A stretch of DNA of 64,000 nt, taken from the NCBI RefSeq assembly GCF_029873635.1, contig NC_080425.1, positions 43,542,402 through 43,606,401 on the forward strand, in the 5' to 3' direction. The notes beneath the pieces are model-generated. The model saw only the letters and a program-made list of their open reading frames with translations, made no database searches and was not told where the DNA came from. Positions 1-12,368 of this stretch are shown piece after piece. The position numbers were made by a program, and so were the translations under genes. Position 1 is the first letter of the stretch; the number at the start of each line of letters is the position of its first letter. Source of the DNA: Malania oleifera. Lineage: Eukaryota > Streptophyta > Magnoliopsida > Santalales > Ximeniaceae.

Positions 1-1425
1 TAGCTGTTAAGATGACTTAACTTTTAAGTTCAGATGATTGAAGTGGTAACTTCAGATGGTTGAACTTTATGTTCAGATGTCTAAAGAATTACTTCAGACT
101 TCTGAAGAATAAGTACAGACATTTGAAGATTTTCTGGGACAAAACAAAAACAGGCAGTAGCTGTTCAGCCGTCTGAACTCGACACTTTAGACATCTGAAT
201 CTGACACCTCAGACGTCTGAACCCTCTCTTCAGACATCTGACCTTGTGTCCAATTCATTTTTTAAAGGGTTTTAAGAACTTCAAATGACTAAACTCGAAT
301 CTTTAGACATCTTAACACTGTTCAACAGGAAAATTTTTTAAAATCTAATTTTTTTTAAAAATAGTCGTTTTGAGCTCCAAATTTTCTAACAACTTGGGAA
401 ACTCTCTAAGGAAACTTTTACAACAAGGAAACTTGTTTGAAAGCCTATAAATATATGGTTTTTGTAAAGCTAAACATACCAAGCATTGAAAATCTTTCAT
501 AAGCTCTCTTGCTCTTAAAGCCTCATCTTGATCAATCTCTTGCAAGTTGAAAGTGTTGTGATTTTGATATTCTTATTCATCAATTCCTAAAGATAGATTA
601 CTGATTTCTCATATAGAGAAAAGGAATTTGGTGAAATCCTTGTTAAGCTTCAAAATTGTATTTCTTTATTGATATTTATCTTTTGAAGTACATAGTTTCA
701 ATTTCTACTAACCTGCTCTTTGTGTGAGCATCTCTTGTACAACAGCTTCTTATTATCTCTCTTGTAGATTTTGGATGATTCCAGACTATTGGATCGTTGA
801 CCAAACAAAGGTATATTGTTTGGAGAAGGCTGGCTCTAGCCTTAGCCAAGGAGTGATTGTAAATAGGCGTTGTTCCACCCGGTGACGGAACTGCTATAGT
901 GGAACCCTTCGGTATTTTTCCAAGGGCGAGGACGTAGGCTATGTTGAAGCCGAACCTCTTAAACATCTTGTGTCTTTCTCTCTTCTTTACTTCCTATTTT
1001 CTGTATAAGTTGTTGTTGTGTGATTTAAAGTGCAAATTGCAGGTTCTAAAGTTAGAAATAAACAAGACTCTTGATATTTAGAAAGTACGTTTTGATTAAT
1101 CGTTTGTGGAAACCCAAAAGGGAGTACGTTGGTTAATCTGCAGAAATCTTGATCAAGAGAAGTGCATACGAAGAGGTTATTCAAAAAAGGTGGCAAACAT
1201 TTACAGGAAAATTGACAAAAGTGCTAATATTCTTGGTTGAGTAGTTAAATTGTTTTGGTTTAATTGATTGGCTGGTGAATTTAAATTTCAGTATTTTCAA
1301 GAGTGATTATCAGTTATTAATTGCATTTTTCTTGGTGTCATAAGAAAAGCTAAAAAAAAAATCATTAAAATCGAAAAGAATCCAATTCACCCCCCCCCCT
1401 TCTTAGGAAGCTATTCCTAATTTCA
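1..1425 (+). repeat. 5' LTR of Copia A (partial)
   Basis: Collinear with 8840-10263 of the 3' LTR; the two differ by scattered substitutions, many of them C/T and G/A. It contains a palindrome-rich U3 part, a TATA box, a C-run near position 1390 and the terminal ...CTAATTTCA. The 3' boundary is placed just before the primer site. Small minus-strand reading frames here also occur in the 3' LTR and are not genes. Confidence 0.93.
13..453 (+). promoter_or_regulatory. U3 palindrome array and TATA box of 5' LTR A
   Basis: Repeated copies of a TTCAGACGTCTGAA-type palindrome occur between about 13 and 320. An exact 12-bp core TCAGACGTCTGA lies at 209-220; other copies read CAGACATCTG or CAGATGATTG. 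A TATAAATA box follows at 446-453. The promoter role is inferred from position. Confidence 0.7.
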
Positions 1426-1427
1426 AT

Positions 1428-1439
1428 TGGTATCAAAGC
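1428..1439 (+). other. Primer-binding site, Copia A
   Basis: TGGTATCAAAGC starts two bases after the 5' LTR. It differs by one base from TGGTATCAGAGC, the usual site matching the 3' end of plant initiator methionine tRNA. Confidence 0.85.
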
Positions 1440-1481
1440 TAAGCTATAGAAATTCCTAACAAGAAACTATAAAAAGATCAA

Positions 1482-3251
1482 ATGGCAAGCATTGGAGTAG
1501 CACCCTTCGGTGAAGGCCAATCCTAAACCCATCTACCAATCTTTTGTGGACACAATTATACCTTTTAGAAAAAGAGAATGGAAATATATCTCCAACACAT
1601 GGATTGGAAAGCATGGGAAGTCGTTATGGATGGAAACCTTATTCCCATGAAGATAGTTGATGGAAAACACATTCCAAAAGAAAAGAAAGATATGACCGAC
1701 TTAGATTATAAAATGCTTCAAATAAATGCAAGCGCTATAAATGCGTTGTACTGTGCATTAGATGCTAATGAATTTAATAGAGTCATGGCTTGCAAAATAG
1801 CTAAGGAAATTTGGGACCAATTAGAAGTAACATATGAAGGAACAGTTGATGTTAGAGACAATAGGATAGGCCTGTTAACAAGTGAATATGAAGCATTCAA
1901 GATGAATTCTGATGAAACAACATCAAGCATGTACACTAGATTTACCCACATAATCAATTCCTTAAGTGCCTTAGGGAAAACCTATACTACCTACGAAATG
2001 ATCAGAAAAATTCTAAGAGGCCTTCCCTCCATATGGGAACCAAAGGCTATAGCTATCACAGAAGGTAGAAACCTCAAGACCACTTCTTTAGATGAACTTA
2101 TAGGCTCACTTCTTACCAATGAAATGGCCTTAAAAGAAAGAAACCCTGAACCAAAGCATAAAAGATCCATTGCACTAAAAGCATCTAGTCACAGCTCTAG
2201 TGAAGAGGAAAGTGAAACAAGTGACTTAGATCAAGATGAATTAGCATTCATTACTAAGAGACTAGGCAAATTCTACAAAAGGAATAAAAGGTTTCCTAGA
2301 AAGTTTAATAAAAAGAAATCCAAAAAACGAGAGACAAGAAGGAAAAAAAATAAAGTTAAGAATGAACCACCAATATGCTATCATTGCAAGAAACCAGGGC
2401 ATATCAAACCGGATTGTCCATTTCTTGACAAAGACAAAAAGAAAAAGAAGGAAGCTATGAAGGCTACTTGGGATGACTCTAGCTCCAGCGAAACATAAAA
2501 TGAAACAAATGGACAAGAGATTGCAAATATGTGCTTCATGGAGAATGACGAAGAGGTAAATTCTTACTACTCTTCAACCGAATCTCAAAATGAGTCTTGT
2601 GATGAGTCGTGTGATAGTTTGCCTTCTTATAAGGAATTACAAGCTGAATTATTCTCACTACATAAAAGATTCATAAAAGTTTCTAAGAGAAATATAACTT
2701 TGAAAGATCAAAATAAAGAACTAGTGAAGCAACTTGAATCATTCAAAGCTATTGAAGAAGAAAAAAATTCTCACATTAGGAAGTTGGAAGAAGAAATAAA
2801 TATGGCGAAACAAGAGTTAAATAAAACTCATAAAGATAACTTGAATAAGAAGTATGTAGAAATAAATGAACTCAAAAAGGTAGTTGAGGATAAAGAAAAG
2901 ATTATCTATAATTTTACCAAAGGTAAAGAAAACTTTGAAAAGATGATTGGACAGCAAAGGCTTCATGGGAATAAAGAAAGAATAGGCTACAATGGTAAAG
3001 CAAATAAAACAAATAAAAAGCTATACATGGGATACTTTGTTAAGGAAGCTAAGTTTTATGCTAGCACTTCATCAAACAACAAATATGGACTCACCACTTG
3101 TTATATGTGCAAGACTAAAGGTCATGTAATGTTTAATTGCCCATTAAAAAGAAAGTATGTTAAAGTTCAAGGAGAATGGAAAGCCAATGGTGGAACTAAT
3201 AACAAAACAAAGAAAGTCAAAAGAATTTGGGTTCCAAAAACTAACACATAG
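1482..3251 (+). pseudogene. Copia A gag (disrupted)
   Basis: The gag polyprotein would form the virus-like particle and bind RNA. I place the start at ATG 1482 because it follows the primer site and keeps the frame of the long open part (1578-2498). The early part is the UBN2/DUF4219-type gag region of SIRE elements. A lysine/arginine-rich stretch precedes a CCHC zinc knuckle (CYHCKKPGHIKPDC, near 2376-2417). After a stop comes a coiled-coil-like Glu/Lys-rich segment (about 2610-2940) and a second CCHC knuckle (CYMCKTKGHVMFNC, near 3100-3141). In-frame stops occur at 1524, 1566 and 2496; a further TAG at 3249 ends the block. Several look like C-to-T changes of Gln or Arg codons. Confidence 0.9.
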
Positions 3252-3263
3252 TATCCTTCATTG

Positions 3264-6200
3264 TAGGTTTGCTTTAGGACAACAACATCAACTGATAAAT
3301 GGTACTTGGACAGCAGGTGCTCAAGGCACATGACCCGTGCAAGACCAAGTTCACTACATTAAAACAAAAGAATGGAGGATATGTCACCTTCGGCGACAAT
3401 GCCAAAGGTAAAATCATTGGCATCGTAAAAATCGGTAAAGAACCTTCACTCACTATATATAATGTGCTATTAGTGGAAGGACTAAAACATAATCTTTTAA
3501 GTATTAGTCAACTAAGTGATAAAGGGTTCGAAATAATTTTTATGAAAGAAAAATGTGTTATCCAAAATCCTAAAAACAAAGAAACTCTGTTTATAGCTCA
3601 TAGAATAAATAATGTCTATTGCATAAATCTTGAGAAATTAACAAATCAAAACATAACTTGTTTGACAGCTATGAATGAAGTAAGTTGGCTATCGCATAGG
3701 AAACTAGGACATGCAAGCATGGACCTACTATCCAAATTGTCTAAGAAAAATCTTGTAAAAGGACTACCAAATACTAAATTCATAAAAGACAAGATGTGTG
3801 ATGCATGCCAAAAGGGAAAACAAGTAAAAACAAGTTTCGAAAAGAAAAAATACATATCTACCAAAAGACCTCTAGAACTCTTACATCTAGACTTATTTGG
3901 TCCAACTAGAACCTTAAGTTTAGGAGGAAAACAATATGCTTTTGTAATAGTAGATGATTATTCAAAATTTACTTGGGTAATATTTCTAGCAAGCAAAGAT
4001 GAAGCTTGTAATCTTTTAATAACCTTATGCAAGAAATTACAAAATGAGAAGGGCTATAATATAACAAGCTTTAGAAGTGACCAAGGAAGAGAGTTTAAAA
4101 ACAAAGAAGTTGATAAATTTTGTAATAAACATGGAATAACTCATAATTTTTCAGCACCTAAAACTTCACAACAAAATGGAGTTGTAGAAAGGAAAAATAG
4201 AACTCTACAACAAATGGCAAGAACAATGCTTAATGAGAATAATCTACCTAAATACTTTTGGGCAGAAGCTGTAAATACAGAATGCTATATTGTAAATAGG
4301 GTATCGATAAGAGCAAAAATAGATAAAACATCATATGAACTTCGGAAAGATAGAAAACCTAATATTTCCTACTTTCATGTATTCGGATGCAAATGTTTTA
4401 TCCTTAACACTAAAGATAATTTAGGAAAGTTTGATGTAAAGTTAGATGAAGGTATCTTCCTAGGTTACTCTACAAATAGTAAAGCTTATAGGGTTTATAA
4501 TAAAAGAACTTTTACCATTATGGAATCAATACACATAACATTCGATGAATCAAATAATCATGACATTAAAGATATGAATGATGAAAAAGAAGACACTCCA
4601 CAAAAAGAAGAAGACCTTGAAATAAAAGAAGAAAATAGAAATGATGCTCCAACTGAACACCTTACAGAAAATCTGAAACTTCCTAAAGAATGGAAATATG
4701 ATAAAAATTACCGTAAAGAACAAATTCTCAGTGAAACATCAAAAGGAATAACCACTAGAGCCTCACTTAAAAATATTTACAACCATTTTGCCTTTTTATC
4801 CCAAGATGAACCCGAAAACATCGAAGAAGCCTTAAATGATGATTCTTGGATTATAGCTATGCAAGAGGAACTAAATCAATTTGAAAGAAGTCAAGTGTGG
4901 GAACTTATGCCTAAACCCAAAGATAAATCAATTATAGGAACCAAATGGGTGTTTAGAAATAAGAAGGATGAAAATGGAGTTGTTGTAAGAAATAAAGCTA
5001 GGCTAGTAGCACAAGGATATAATCAAGAAGAAAGAATTGATTATGATGAAACCTTTGCTCCTATGGCAAGAATGGAAGCAATTAGGATGCTTTTAGCTTA
5101 TGCAACCCATAAGGATTTTAAGTTATATCAAATGGATGTAAAAAGTGCATTCTTAAATGGATATATAAATGAAGAAGTGCATGTCAAACAACCTCCAGGT
5201 TTTGAAAATTTTAAAACTCCAAACCATGTATTCAAATTGACAAAAGCTCTTTATGGTTTGAAACAAGCTCCAAGAGCTTGGTATGTGAGGTTAAGTAAAT
5301 TTCTACTTAAAAATGAATTTACAAGAGGAATGGTTGATAGTACTTTATTCATTAAATCCAAAAACAAAGATATGCTAGTAGTTCAAATATATGTGGACGA
5401 CATTATATTTAGAGCTACAAATGAAGATCTATGCAAAGACTTTGCCACGTGTATGCAACAAGAATTTGAAATGAGTATGATGGGGGAGCTAAATTATTTT
5501 CTAGGATTACAAATTAAATAGGCTTAAAACGGAACATTTATAAATCAAGCTAAATACATCAAAGAAATGCTTAAAAAGTTTGATATGGATCAAAGTAAAC
5601 CCATAGGAACTCCCATGAATACATCCACAAGCCTTGATAGAGATGAAAAAGGAAAACAAGTAGACATAACACACTATAGAGGAATTATTGGTAGTTTACT
5701 ATATTTAACTGGGAGTAGGCCTGATATTATGTTTAGTGTGTGTATATGTGCTAGATTTCAATCAGCACCTAAGGAATCCCACCTAACAGCTGTTAAGAGA
5801 ATTCTTAGGTACTTGGTAGGATCACTTGATCTAGGTTTATGGTATCCAAAGGACACTGATTTCAATATGATAAGTTACTCCGATGCTAATTATGTCGGAT
5901 GTAAGATTGATAGAAAGAGTACAAGTGGCACATGTCACTTTCTAGGACAATCCTTAGTATCATGGTTCTCAAAGAAACAAAATTCTATAGCCTTATCAAC
6001 CGCTAAAGCCAAATATTTGGCAGCCGGAAGTTGTTATGCACGAATCTTATACATGAAACAACAATTAAAAGATTTCAATCTAGAGTATAAAACAATACCA
6101 ATAAAGTGTGATAACACAAGTGCCATAAATATATCTAAAAATCCAATTTCAAACTCAAGAACTAAACATATAGACATAAGACATCATTTTTTGAGAGATC

Positions 6201-6343
6201 ATGTTCAAAAAGAGGATATAATTCTTGAATTTATAAATACAAGTGATCAATGGGCTGACATATTTACAAAACCCCTAAGTGAAGAAAGATTTATACATAT
6301 TAGGAGAGAACTTGGGCTAATCCATAGCAGAGAAGTATATTAG
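3264..6343 (+). pseudogene. Copia A pol: protease, integrase, reverse transcriptase, RNase H (disrupted)
   Basis: Protease: the usual DSG active-site triplet reads DSR near 3313, and a frameshift follows at about 3335. The integrase zinc region has H-x3-H and CDACQKGK near 3690-3820. The catalytic core keeps its acidic residues in LHLDLFGP, SDQGREF and VVERKNR. The RT active site is YVDDIIF near 5390. Nonsense codons at 5519 and 5525 split RT from RNase H. In RNase H the usual STAEAEY motif reads STAKAKY, so the catalytic Glu is lost. The C-terminal conserved ADIFTKPL is present, and the frame ends at TAG 6341-6343. A decayed copy that cannot encode a working enzyme set. Confidence 0.95.
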
Positions 6344-6370
6344 AAATGACATTTCAACATTTTTATGCAC

Positions 6371-6560
6371 TTCAGACGTCTGAACTTCACACCTCAAACG
6401 TCCGAACACTGTAGCAAATAGGTTCAGATGACTAAACCTGGGACTTCAGACATCTAAGAGCCTACTGACTTTTCAAATTCTGGGCTTTAAAATCTTCAGA
6501 CATCTGAAGTCGCAGGGTTTAAATACTATTAACGGACTAAACCCTAATTTCATACTTCTG
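6371..6560 (+). promoter_or_regulatory. Internal copy of the LTR-type palindrome array ahead of the env-like ORF
   Basis: Between pol and the third ORF the LTR motif recurs: an exact 14-bp TTCAGACGTCTGAA lies at 6371-6384, followed by diverged copies (for example near 6512) and a TTTAAATAC segment near 6518-6526 that could act as a TATA element. A second promoter is an inference from similarity to the U3 layout. Confidence 0.45.
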
Positions 6561-6687
6561 AAGTAAGTTGCTCCACTCGTCCGAACACCTCCCTCTCCAT
6601 CTTTTCTCATCCTCATCTCAATCTAAAGCTTCTCCTCTTCAAAGAATCACCTCACGAAACCTAGGGTATCCAAAATTGCATATCTTC

Positions 6688-7941
6688 ATGCCTCGAATCA
6701 AGCAAACTGCCAACAAGGGTTCTTCTTCGGGGAAAGATGCTCAAAATATTGACAAGTGGTTGGTGGCTCCTCAAGCTCGAATCCGTTATCGTACTTCACT
6801 AAGTACCATAGAACCAATCTTAGGTAAAATTATGGATGTTTCATTCTACAATACTGAGTTTCCAAATATCCTTTCCTTATTTCATGACATTGGTTGGCTT
6901 GATTTCATCACTCAACAACCCAAAGGTTGTTTTCCCCATCTTGTAAAAATTTTCTATGCTAATATGATGAATGAAAATGGGATTATTTCTTTAGAAGTTA
7001 AAGGACAGAAAATTTTATTGAACTCTGAAATATTGTCTCCCATTTTTAAAATTACTCCAAGAGATTTTAATTGTCCTATGTTTGCTCAATCCTAGATTCT
7101 AGAACAAGGATTCACTCCTGAAGCTTTTCTTCCGATGATCAAGGAAAATAAACCTATCTATTTTGGGCATCCTCCGCTATACAAACAACTGAACTTAAAA
7201 GGCTAGATTCTACACAAACTTGTTTCAAACAATATCATACCTAAACAAGGCTCTTTTGATCATCTTTCCTATATTGAATGTTTTGTTCTTTGGTGTCTTC
7301 TTAAAGGAAAGAAACTAGACTTGGCTAGTTTAATCATTAGGTGGATGTGGACCAAACTGGAATCTTCTCAAGTTATTCTTTCTTATGGAGGAATTCTTAC
7401 TCTTCTCTTTACTCATCTTCATGTTACCAATATCTCTGAATTTTTCATAAAAAGAACCCGATATGATCTATTCAATGAGACTTCCCTAAAGCAAATGGGA
7501 TATGACAAGGGGAGATCAGGATGGTACTTGAAAACAGGAAGGACTTCACATGCACCACCTACATTTGCAGCAGCCTCAGGTTCAGCTTCAGCCGCAGCCT
7601 CAGCACCAGTATCAGCAGCAGCACAATCTTCTTCTACACAGGACCTTGGCTCATCTCAAGAAACACCTTCATGGTTCTTATCGTTTCAAAGGGATTTCTC
7701 CAGCTTTTCATCTGAAGTACGCACTGGACTTCTGAATATTAAATAAAAAGTCACATCACTTTATAAGAGGGTCACTCATATAGAACAATATCAGGCAAAA
7801 TCTTTTAAGGGAAGTGATCCCATGGACATTAGCTCCACTCCTCAAAGTGGAGATGATGATTAAAAAGAAGGAGATTCTGAAGAAGAAAAAGAAGATCAAG
7901 ACTTATGTACCTCAAATGTTTGTAATCATGACGCAATGTAG
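6688..7941 (+). pseudogene. Extra (env-like) ORF of Copia A, disrupted
   Basis: A third ORF lies downstream of pol on the same strand. ATG 6688 is the first in-frame ATG; the open frame begins earlier without one. Residues resembling the 'putative plant transposon protein' domain of SIRE/Maximus third ORFs include GWLDF and LVKIFYANM. A second block around 7270-7350 has the LWCLLKGKKLDL type. The C-terminal third is Ala/Ser/Gln-rich and then acidic. In-frame stops interrupt at 7093, 7204, 7744 and 7861; the frame can be followed to TAG 7939-7941. No signal peptide or clear membrane span is visible, so 'envelope' is only a traditional label. Confidence 0.6.
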
Positions 7942-8362
7942 CTTTTTGTGTTACAATTCTGTTTTTGTAAGGGTACACATGAAACTTCTATGTATTGCTT
8001 CTTTGTACTGATTCCATCTTATTATAAGAATGACTTTTTGATGGTTTTTCATAATCTTGTTACTCTTTTTTACTAATGACAAAGGGAGAGAGAGTGTGTG
8101 TTTAGTAAAGATAAAATAAATAAGAATAAATGACCTTTCACATGTGAACTGACATGGCTATTAAATGAATGGAAATAAATGGATGGATATATGATGAACT
8201 TAACATATATGGACACATGACATATGTGAACTTAAACTGACATGGATATATGACGAACTTTCTATGGCTTGCTTATTAATGCTTATAGTATGGGGGAGTA
8301 CTTTATTTTTCATAAAACCTTTATCTTTACTCCTTGTTTGTCATCATCAAAAAAGGAAAGAC
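7942..8362 (+). other. Non-coding 3' internal region and polypurine tract of Copia A
   Basis: AT-rich sequence without a supportable gene. The A/G run at about 8350-8360 directly precedes the 3' LTR and is the likely polypurine primer for plus-strand synthesis. A second G-rich stretch (TGGGGGAG) lies near 8291. Confidence 0.6.
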
Positions 8363-10263
8363 TGTTGGCCTAACAAGGTCTTTCAATCGGTTTTGGTGAT
8401 AACAAACAAAGGGCTATTTAACTTGGAAAGGTTGAGTTTTTGTGTTTCAGGAAATATGGATCCAGTATGGTTCAAGTAAAGATCAAGCATGGTTCAAGTA
8501 AAGATCAAGTATGGATCAAGTGTGGATCATCAAGGAAGATAAAACTAACCAATGATCCAAGAAGAAACTAAGGCATTTGCAGATGAAGCTAGCTCAAGAA
8601 AATTTTCAAAGAACTTCAAGAGTAAAGAATGAGAAAGAACTCAAGCATGGCATATAAAGGCTTAGGAAACATATTGTATGTATTTCAAAGCTAAATATCA
8701 TTTGAAATATGTTGTGAAGCTTTTCCAAGAGATTATGAGGACCTAAAGACCTATTTAGGATTATTGAAACAAGTCTTGTAAAAATCAGAATAAGAGAGCA
8801 AATCAGTTATAATAAAATAAATTTTCTAAAATAGTTTCTTAGTTGTTCATATGACTGAACTTTTATGTTCTGATGACTGAAGTGGTAACTTTAGATGGCT
8901 AAACTTCATGTTCAAATGTCTGAAGAATTACTTCATATGTCTGAAGAATAAGTACAGACGTCTAAAGATTTTCTAGGACAAAATAGAAACAGGCAGTAGC
9001 TGTTCAGACGTCTGAATTCGACACTTCAGACATCTGAACTCGACACCTCAGATGTCTAAAACCTCTCTTCAGACATCTAACCCTGTGTCTAGTTCATTTT
9101 TTAAAGGGTTTCAGGAATTTCATATGACTGAACTCGAATCTTCAGACATCTGAACACTATTCAACGGGCAAATTTTTTAAAATCTAATTTTTTTAAAAAT
9201 AGTCGTTTTAAGCTCCAAATTTTCTAACAACTTGGGAAACTCTCTAAGGAAACTTTTGCAACAAGGAAACTTGTTTGAAATCCTATAAATATATGGTTTT
9301 TGTAAAGCAAAACATACCAAGCATTGAAAATCTCTCATAAGCTCTCTTGTTCTCAAAGCCTTATCTTGATCAATCTCTTACAAGTTGAAAGTGTTGTGAT
9401 TTTTATATTCTTATTCATCAATTTTTGAAGATAGATTACTGATTTCTCATCAGGAGAAAAGGAATTTGGTGAAATCCTTATTAAGCTTCAAAAGTGTATT
9501 TCTTTCTTGATATTTATCTTTTGAAGTACATAGTTTCAATTTGTACTAATCTGCTCTTTGTGTGAGCATCCCTTGTACAACAACTTCTTATTATCTCTCT
9601 TATAGATATTTAACGATTCCAGGTTGTTGGATCGTTGACCAAACAAAGGTATATTGTTTGGAGAAGGCCGGCTCTAGCCTTAGCCAATGAGTGATTGTAA
9701 ACATGCGTTGTTCCACCCGGTAACGGAACTGCTATAGTGGAAGCCTTTGGTATTTTGCCAAGGACGAGGACGTAGGCTGTGTTGAAGCCGAACCTCGTAA
9801 AAAACTTGTGTCTTTCTCTCTTCTTTACTTCCTATTTTCTGTATAAGTTGTTGTTGTGTGATTTAAAGTGCAAATTGCAGGTTCTAAAGTTAGAAATAAA
9901 TAAGACTCTTGATATTTAGAAAGTACGTTTTGATTAACCATTTGTGGAAACCCAAAAGGGAGTACGTTGGTTAATCTTCGGAAATCTTGATCAAGAGAAG
10001 TGCATACGAAGAGGTTATTCAAAAAGGGTGGCAAACATTTATAGGAAAATTGACAAAAGTGCTAATATTCTTGGTTGAGTAGTTGAATTGTTTTGGTTTA
10101 ATTTATTGGCTTGTGAATTTAAATTTTAGTATTTTCAAGTGTGATTATTAGTTATTAATTGTATTTTTCTTGGTGTTATAAGCAAATCTCAAAAAAAAAA
10201 ATCATTAAAATCCAAACGAATCCAATTCACCCCCCCCCTCTTGGGAAGCTATTCCTAATTTCA
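8363..10263 (+). repeat. 3' LTR of Copia A (complete, about 1.9 kb)
   Basis: Starts TGTTGGCC after the purine tract and ends ...CTAATTTCA, collinear with the 5' LTR from 8840 onward. It supplies the U3 start missing from the window's left edge. Confidence 0.93.
8850..9291 (+). promoter_or_regulatory. U3 palindrome array and TATA box of 3' LTR A
   Basis: Same layout as the 5' LTR. An exact TTCAGACGTCTGAA lies at 9003-9016 and about ten diverged copies lie between 8850 and 9160. TATAAATA is at 9284-9291. Confidence 0.7.
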
Positions 10264-11590
10264 GTATTCATATTGTACTTCACAAGGCTAGGATGCACTT
10301 TCACATAATTTGTAACACTTAGGGTTCCTTGAGAACACTGAGAGAACAACTGTGACGACTATGACACCTCGTGAGGTCATGTTGAGCCTTTTGTTTTTGT
10401 GAGAGTAATTTACATGAACTCCGAGTTCATGAAGCTCAACATTCCTTTTTCTAGATATTCTTTGCATGCTAGTCTTTGTTTTTGCATTTGCTAGCGTAGA
10501 GGTGATGTCTAATAGAGAGATATAAACTTAGGTCTTGCAGTCTACTCAAGATGCGAGAATTAAGCCACCCCTAGAGATAGACTTATTTCATAGACTTTCT
10601 TTTTAAGCTTAGTTTCTTGTCGGTAGCAAAAAGACAACAAAAGTTGTGAGAATTGTCCTTACTGACCATGAAAGAAAAATGTAAAAAGAATGAGAAGAAG
10701 AAAAAAAAAGAAATGAAAAATACATAGAATACCTACTCCAAATGCAAAAAGGTCAAGCTAGGGATACAACACACATGTTCCTGCACATATGAAGATTCTT
10801 CTGTTGTCCGATGCATACAATGTATTCATGTCTGGTCTATGAATAAGTCAATCTAGGGTGGTCTTGGTTGGATGTGGTGAGTAAGTGAGAAGGCGTTAGG
10901 ATGAAGGACCCTCAATAATAGGTTGGATCCCATTCGTTTGAGTCTAGTTCACTCCATGTTTAGCATTAGTTCTTCGAGGTATGTGAGAAATTTGATCATA
11001 ACATTCTTCCTTAAATATAAGAGTGAACCCACTTTCTTGAGTATTTTTGAGAGTATACCAGTGAGGCTGAGTCTAGACGACCATTTTGTAGGTTCTAAAG
11101 GTAACTCAAGTGTGATGAATCATTCACTTTACACATGCCTTGCGATGTTGCCTATTTATACTTGAATTTATATGATAATACTGACTCTAAATTGCAAGTG
11201 TTGGTTGAATCTCTATGAGTTATGCTTTTCTTGATGGCTATACACTATTGAGACTTGTATGAGTGATTTGTTTATTAGTTGTTTGTATATTGAAGTTATG
11301 TAGTATGATGGAGTCTACTTGTAAATAGGTTAAATTCCTATATGTGAAATGGCATAATTGTGTTGTATGTTTCTCTTATTAAATGTCCATTAATATTGGT
11401 GTTTATGGGTACCGCCTTGGAAACCCTCACGAGACTACAACTCGTCCACTAGGGTCACCTAGGGGTTTAAAGCCATGTTGCATATGGTAAATGTAACAGT
11501 GTTAACCACGAAAAAGGAGGTAGATAGGATTTTATGGTTTTCTTAGTTTTTTCTTTGTTCAAGGACTAGCAAAGTGTAAGTTTAGGGTTG
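10264..11590 (+). mobile_element. 3' internal remnant of an Athila-like Ty3/gypsy element
   Basis: No recognisable protein. The overall text and the stretch before 11591 (a 'ggactagcaaag...' phrase and a G-rich tract, then TGATGTG) resemble the non-coding 3' part and polypurine region of Athila-type elements. This comes from memory of the family, not from a search. An A/G-rich stretch lies at about 10690-10720. Confidence 0.4.
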
Positions 11591-12368
11591 TGATGTGTTC
11601 CTAAAATGTACTATTTTAGGGCCCCATTTACCTTTATTTTGTCTTCATTTATCATGTATTTACCCTTTGTTATCATAATACAGAGTTATGCAAGGTTTGT
11701 TCATATTTCAGGAAAAACAAGTTAAAACCAAGGAGTTAATCAATACGAGAAGTCAAGGGAGTATTTGGGAAGCATAAAGCTCAAATCAGATGCTTAACCA
11801 AGCCCCTAGAGCCTCATCTTATCAAAGGAAAGAAGATATGGTTCAACTATGTGGTGCGACTAGAAAAATAAATGGGCAACCACGTCACAAGCTATAGACT
11901 CCAAGGTTCAGACTGAAAATGAATTGCTGCAAGGTTTGACCAAGTGACCCTCAGGGGCGACCAGGTCGAGAACCTGAAGATGACTAAGCCAGAGATACTA
12001 AGAGTCTCGACCAACTGCTTGACTAGGGAGTCTTTTGGGGGTGACTAGGTCAAGATCCTGAACATATACTAAAGTAGAGAACTTGCAAGCCTTAACCAGC
12101 AGCTCGACCAGGTGGACCAAAGGATGGGAATAGGTCAAGAATGCCTGAAGTTTGAATCCTTGATTTCACATGAGTTTTAACTAGGGCATGACCTGGGGAA
12201 GACAGGGTGAGACCTGGTCAACAGACACAAGCGCTAATGAACTACTTTACGAGATTTTCTAGAGAAGTCTCCTATTTTAAATTTTGAACCTTGTAAACCC
12301 TTTTGGTTATAAAAGATAGCTTCATCTATGTTCCTAGGGTTCCTCTTTAGCCACTTTTATCTTCTTCT
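11591..12368 (+). repeat. Athila-like LTR, truncated on the right
   Basis: Begins TGATGTGTTCC after a purine-rich segment. It holds three degenerate repeats of roughly 80-110 bp at 11937-12160 and a TATA box at 12308. It stops at about 12368, where sequence matching the interior of Copia B's LTR begins. Confidence 0.45.
11937..12315 (+). promoter_or_regulatory. Repeated near-palindromes and TATA box in the Athila-like LTR
   Basis: CGACCAGGTCG at 11958-11968 is a near-perfect palindrome around a central A. Related phrases (gactaggtcaag, gaccaggtgg, gacctggtcaac) recur to about 12220. TATAAAAG is at 12308-12315. Confidence 0.45.

Larger units (their letters stand above)
1..10263 (+). mobile_element. 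Copia LTR retrotransposon A (SIRE/Maximus-like), 5' end outside window
   Basis: Order seen: 5' LTR, initiator-Met-type primer site, gag with two zinc knuckles, pol in Copia order (protease, integrase, reverse transcriptase, RNase H), an extra ORF after pol, a purine tract, and the 3' LTR. Integrase lies before reverse transcriptase, which defines Ty1/Copia. LTRs of about 1.9 kb, a long coiled-coil gag extension and an additional ORF downstream of pol are typical of the SIRE/Maximus lineage. About 477 bp of the 5' LTR lie left of the window, judged from the 3' copy. All coding regions carry stops or frameshifts, so the copy is not autonomous. The left TSD is out of view. Confidence 0.93.

Noticed and set aside
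676..1196. Minus-strand frames in the 5' LTR A, one repeated at 9825-10034
   Set aside because: Present in both LTRs on the non-coding strand and explained by LTR duplication.
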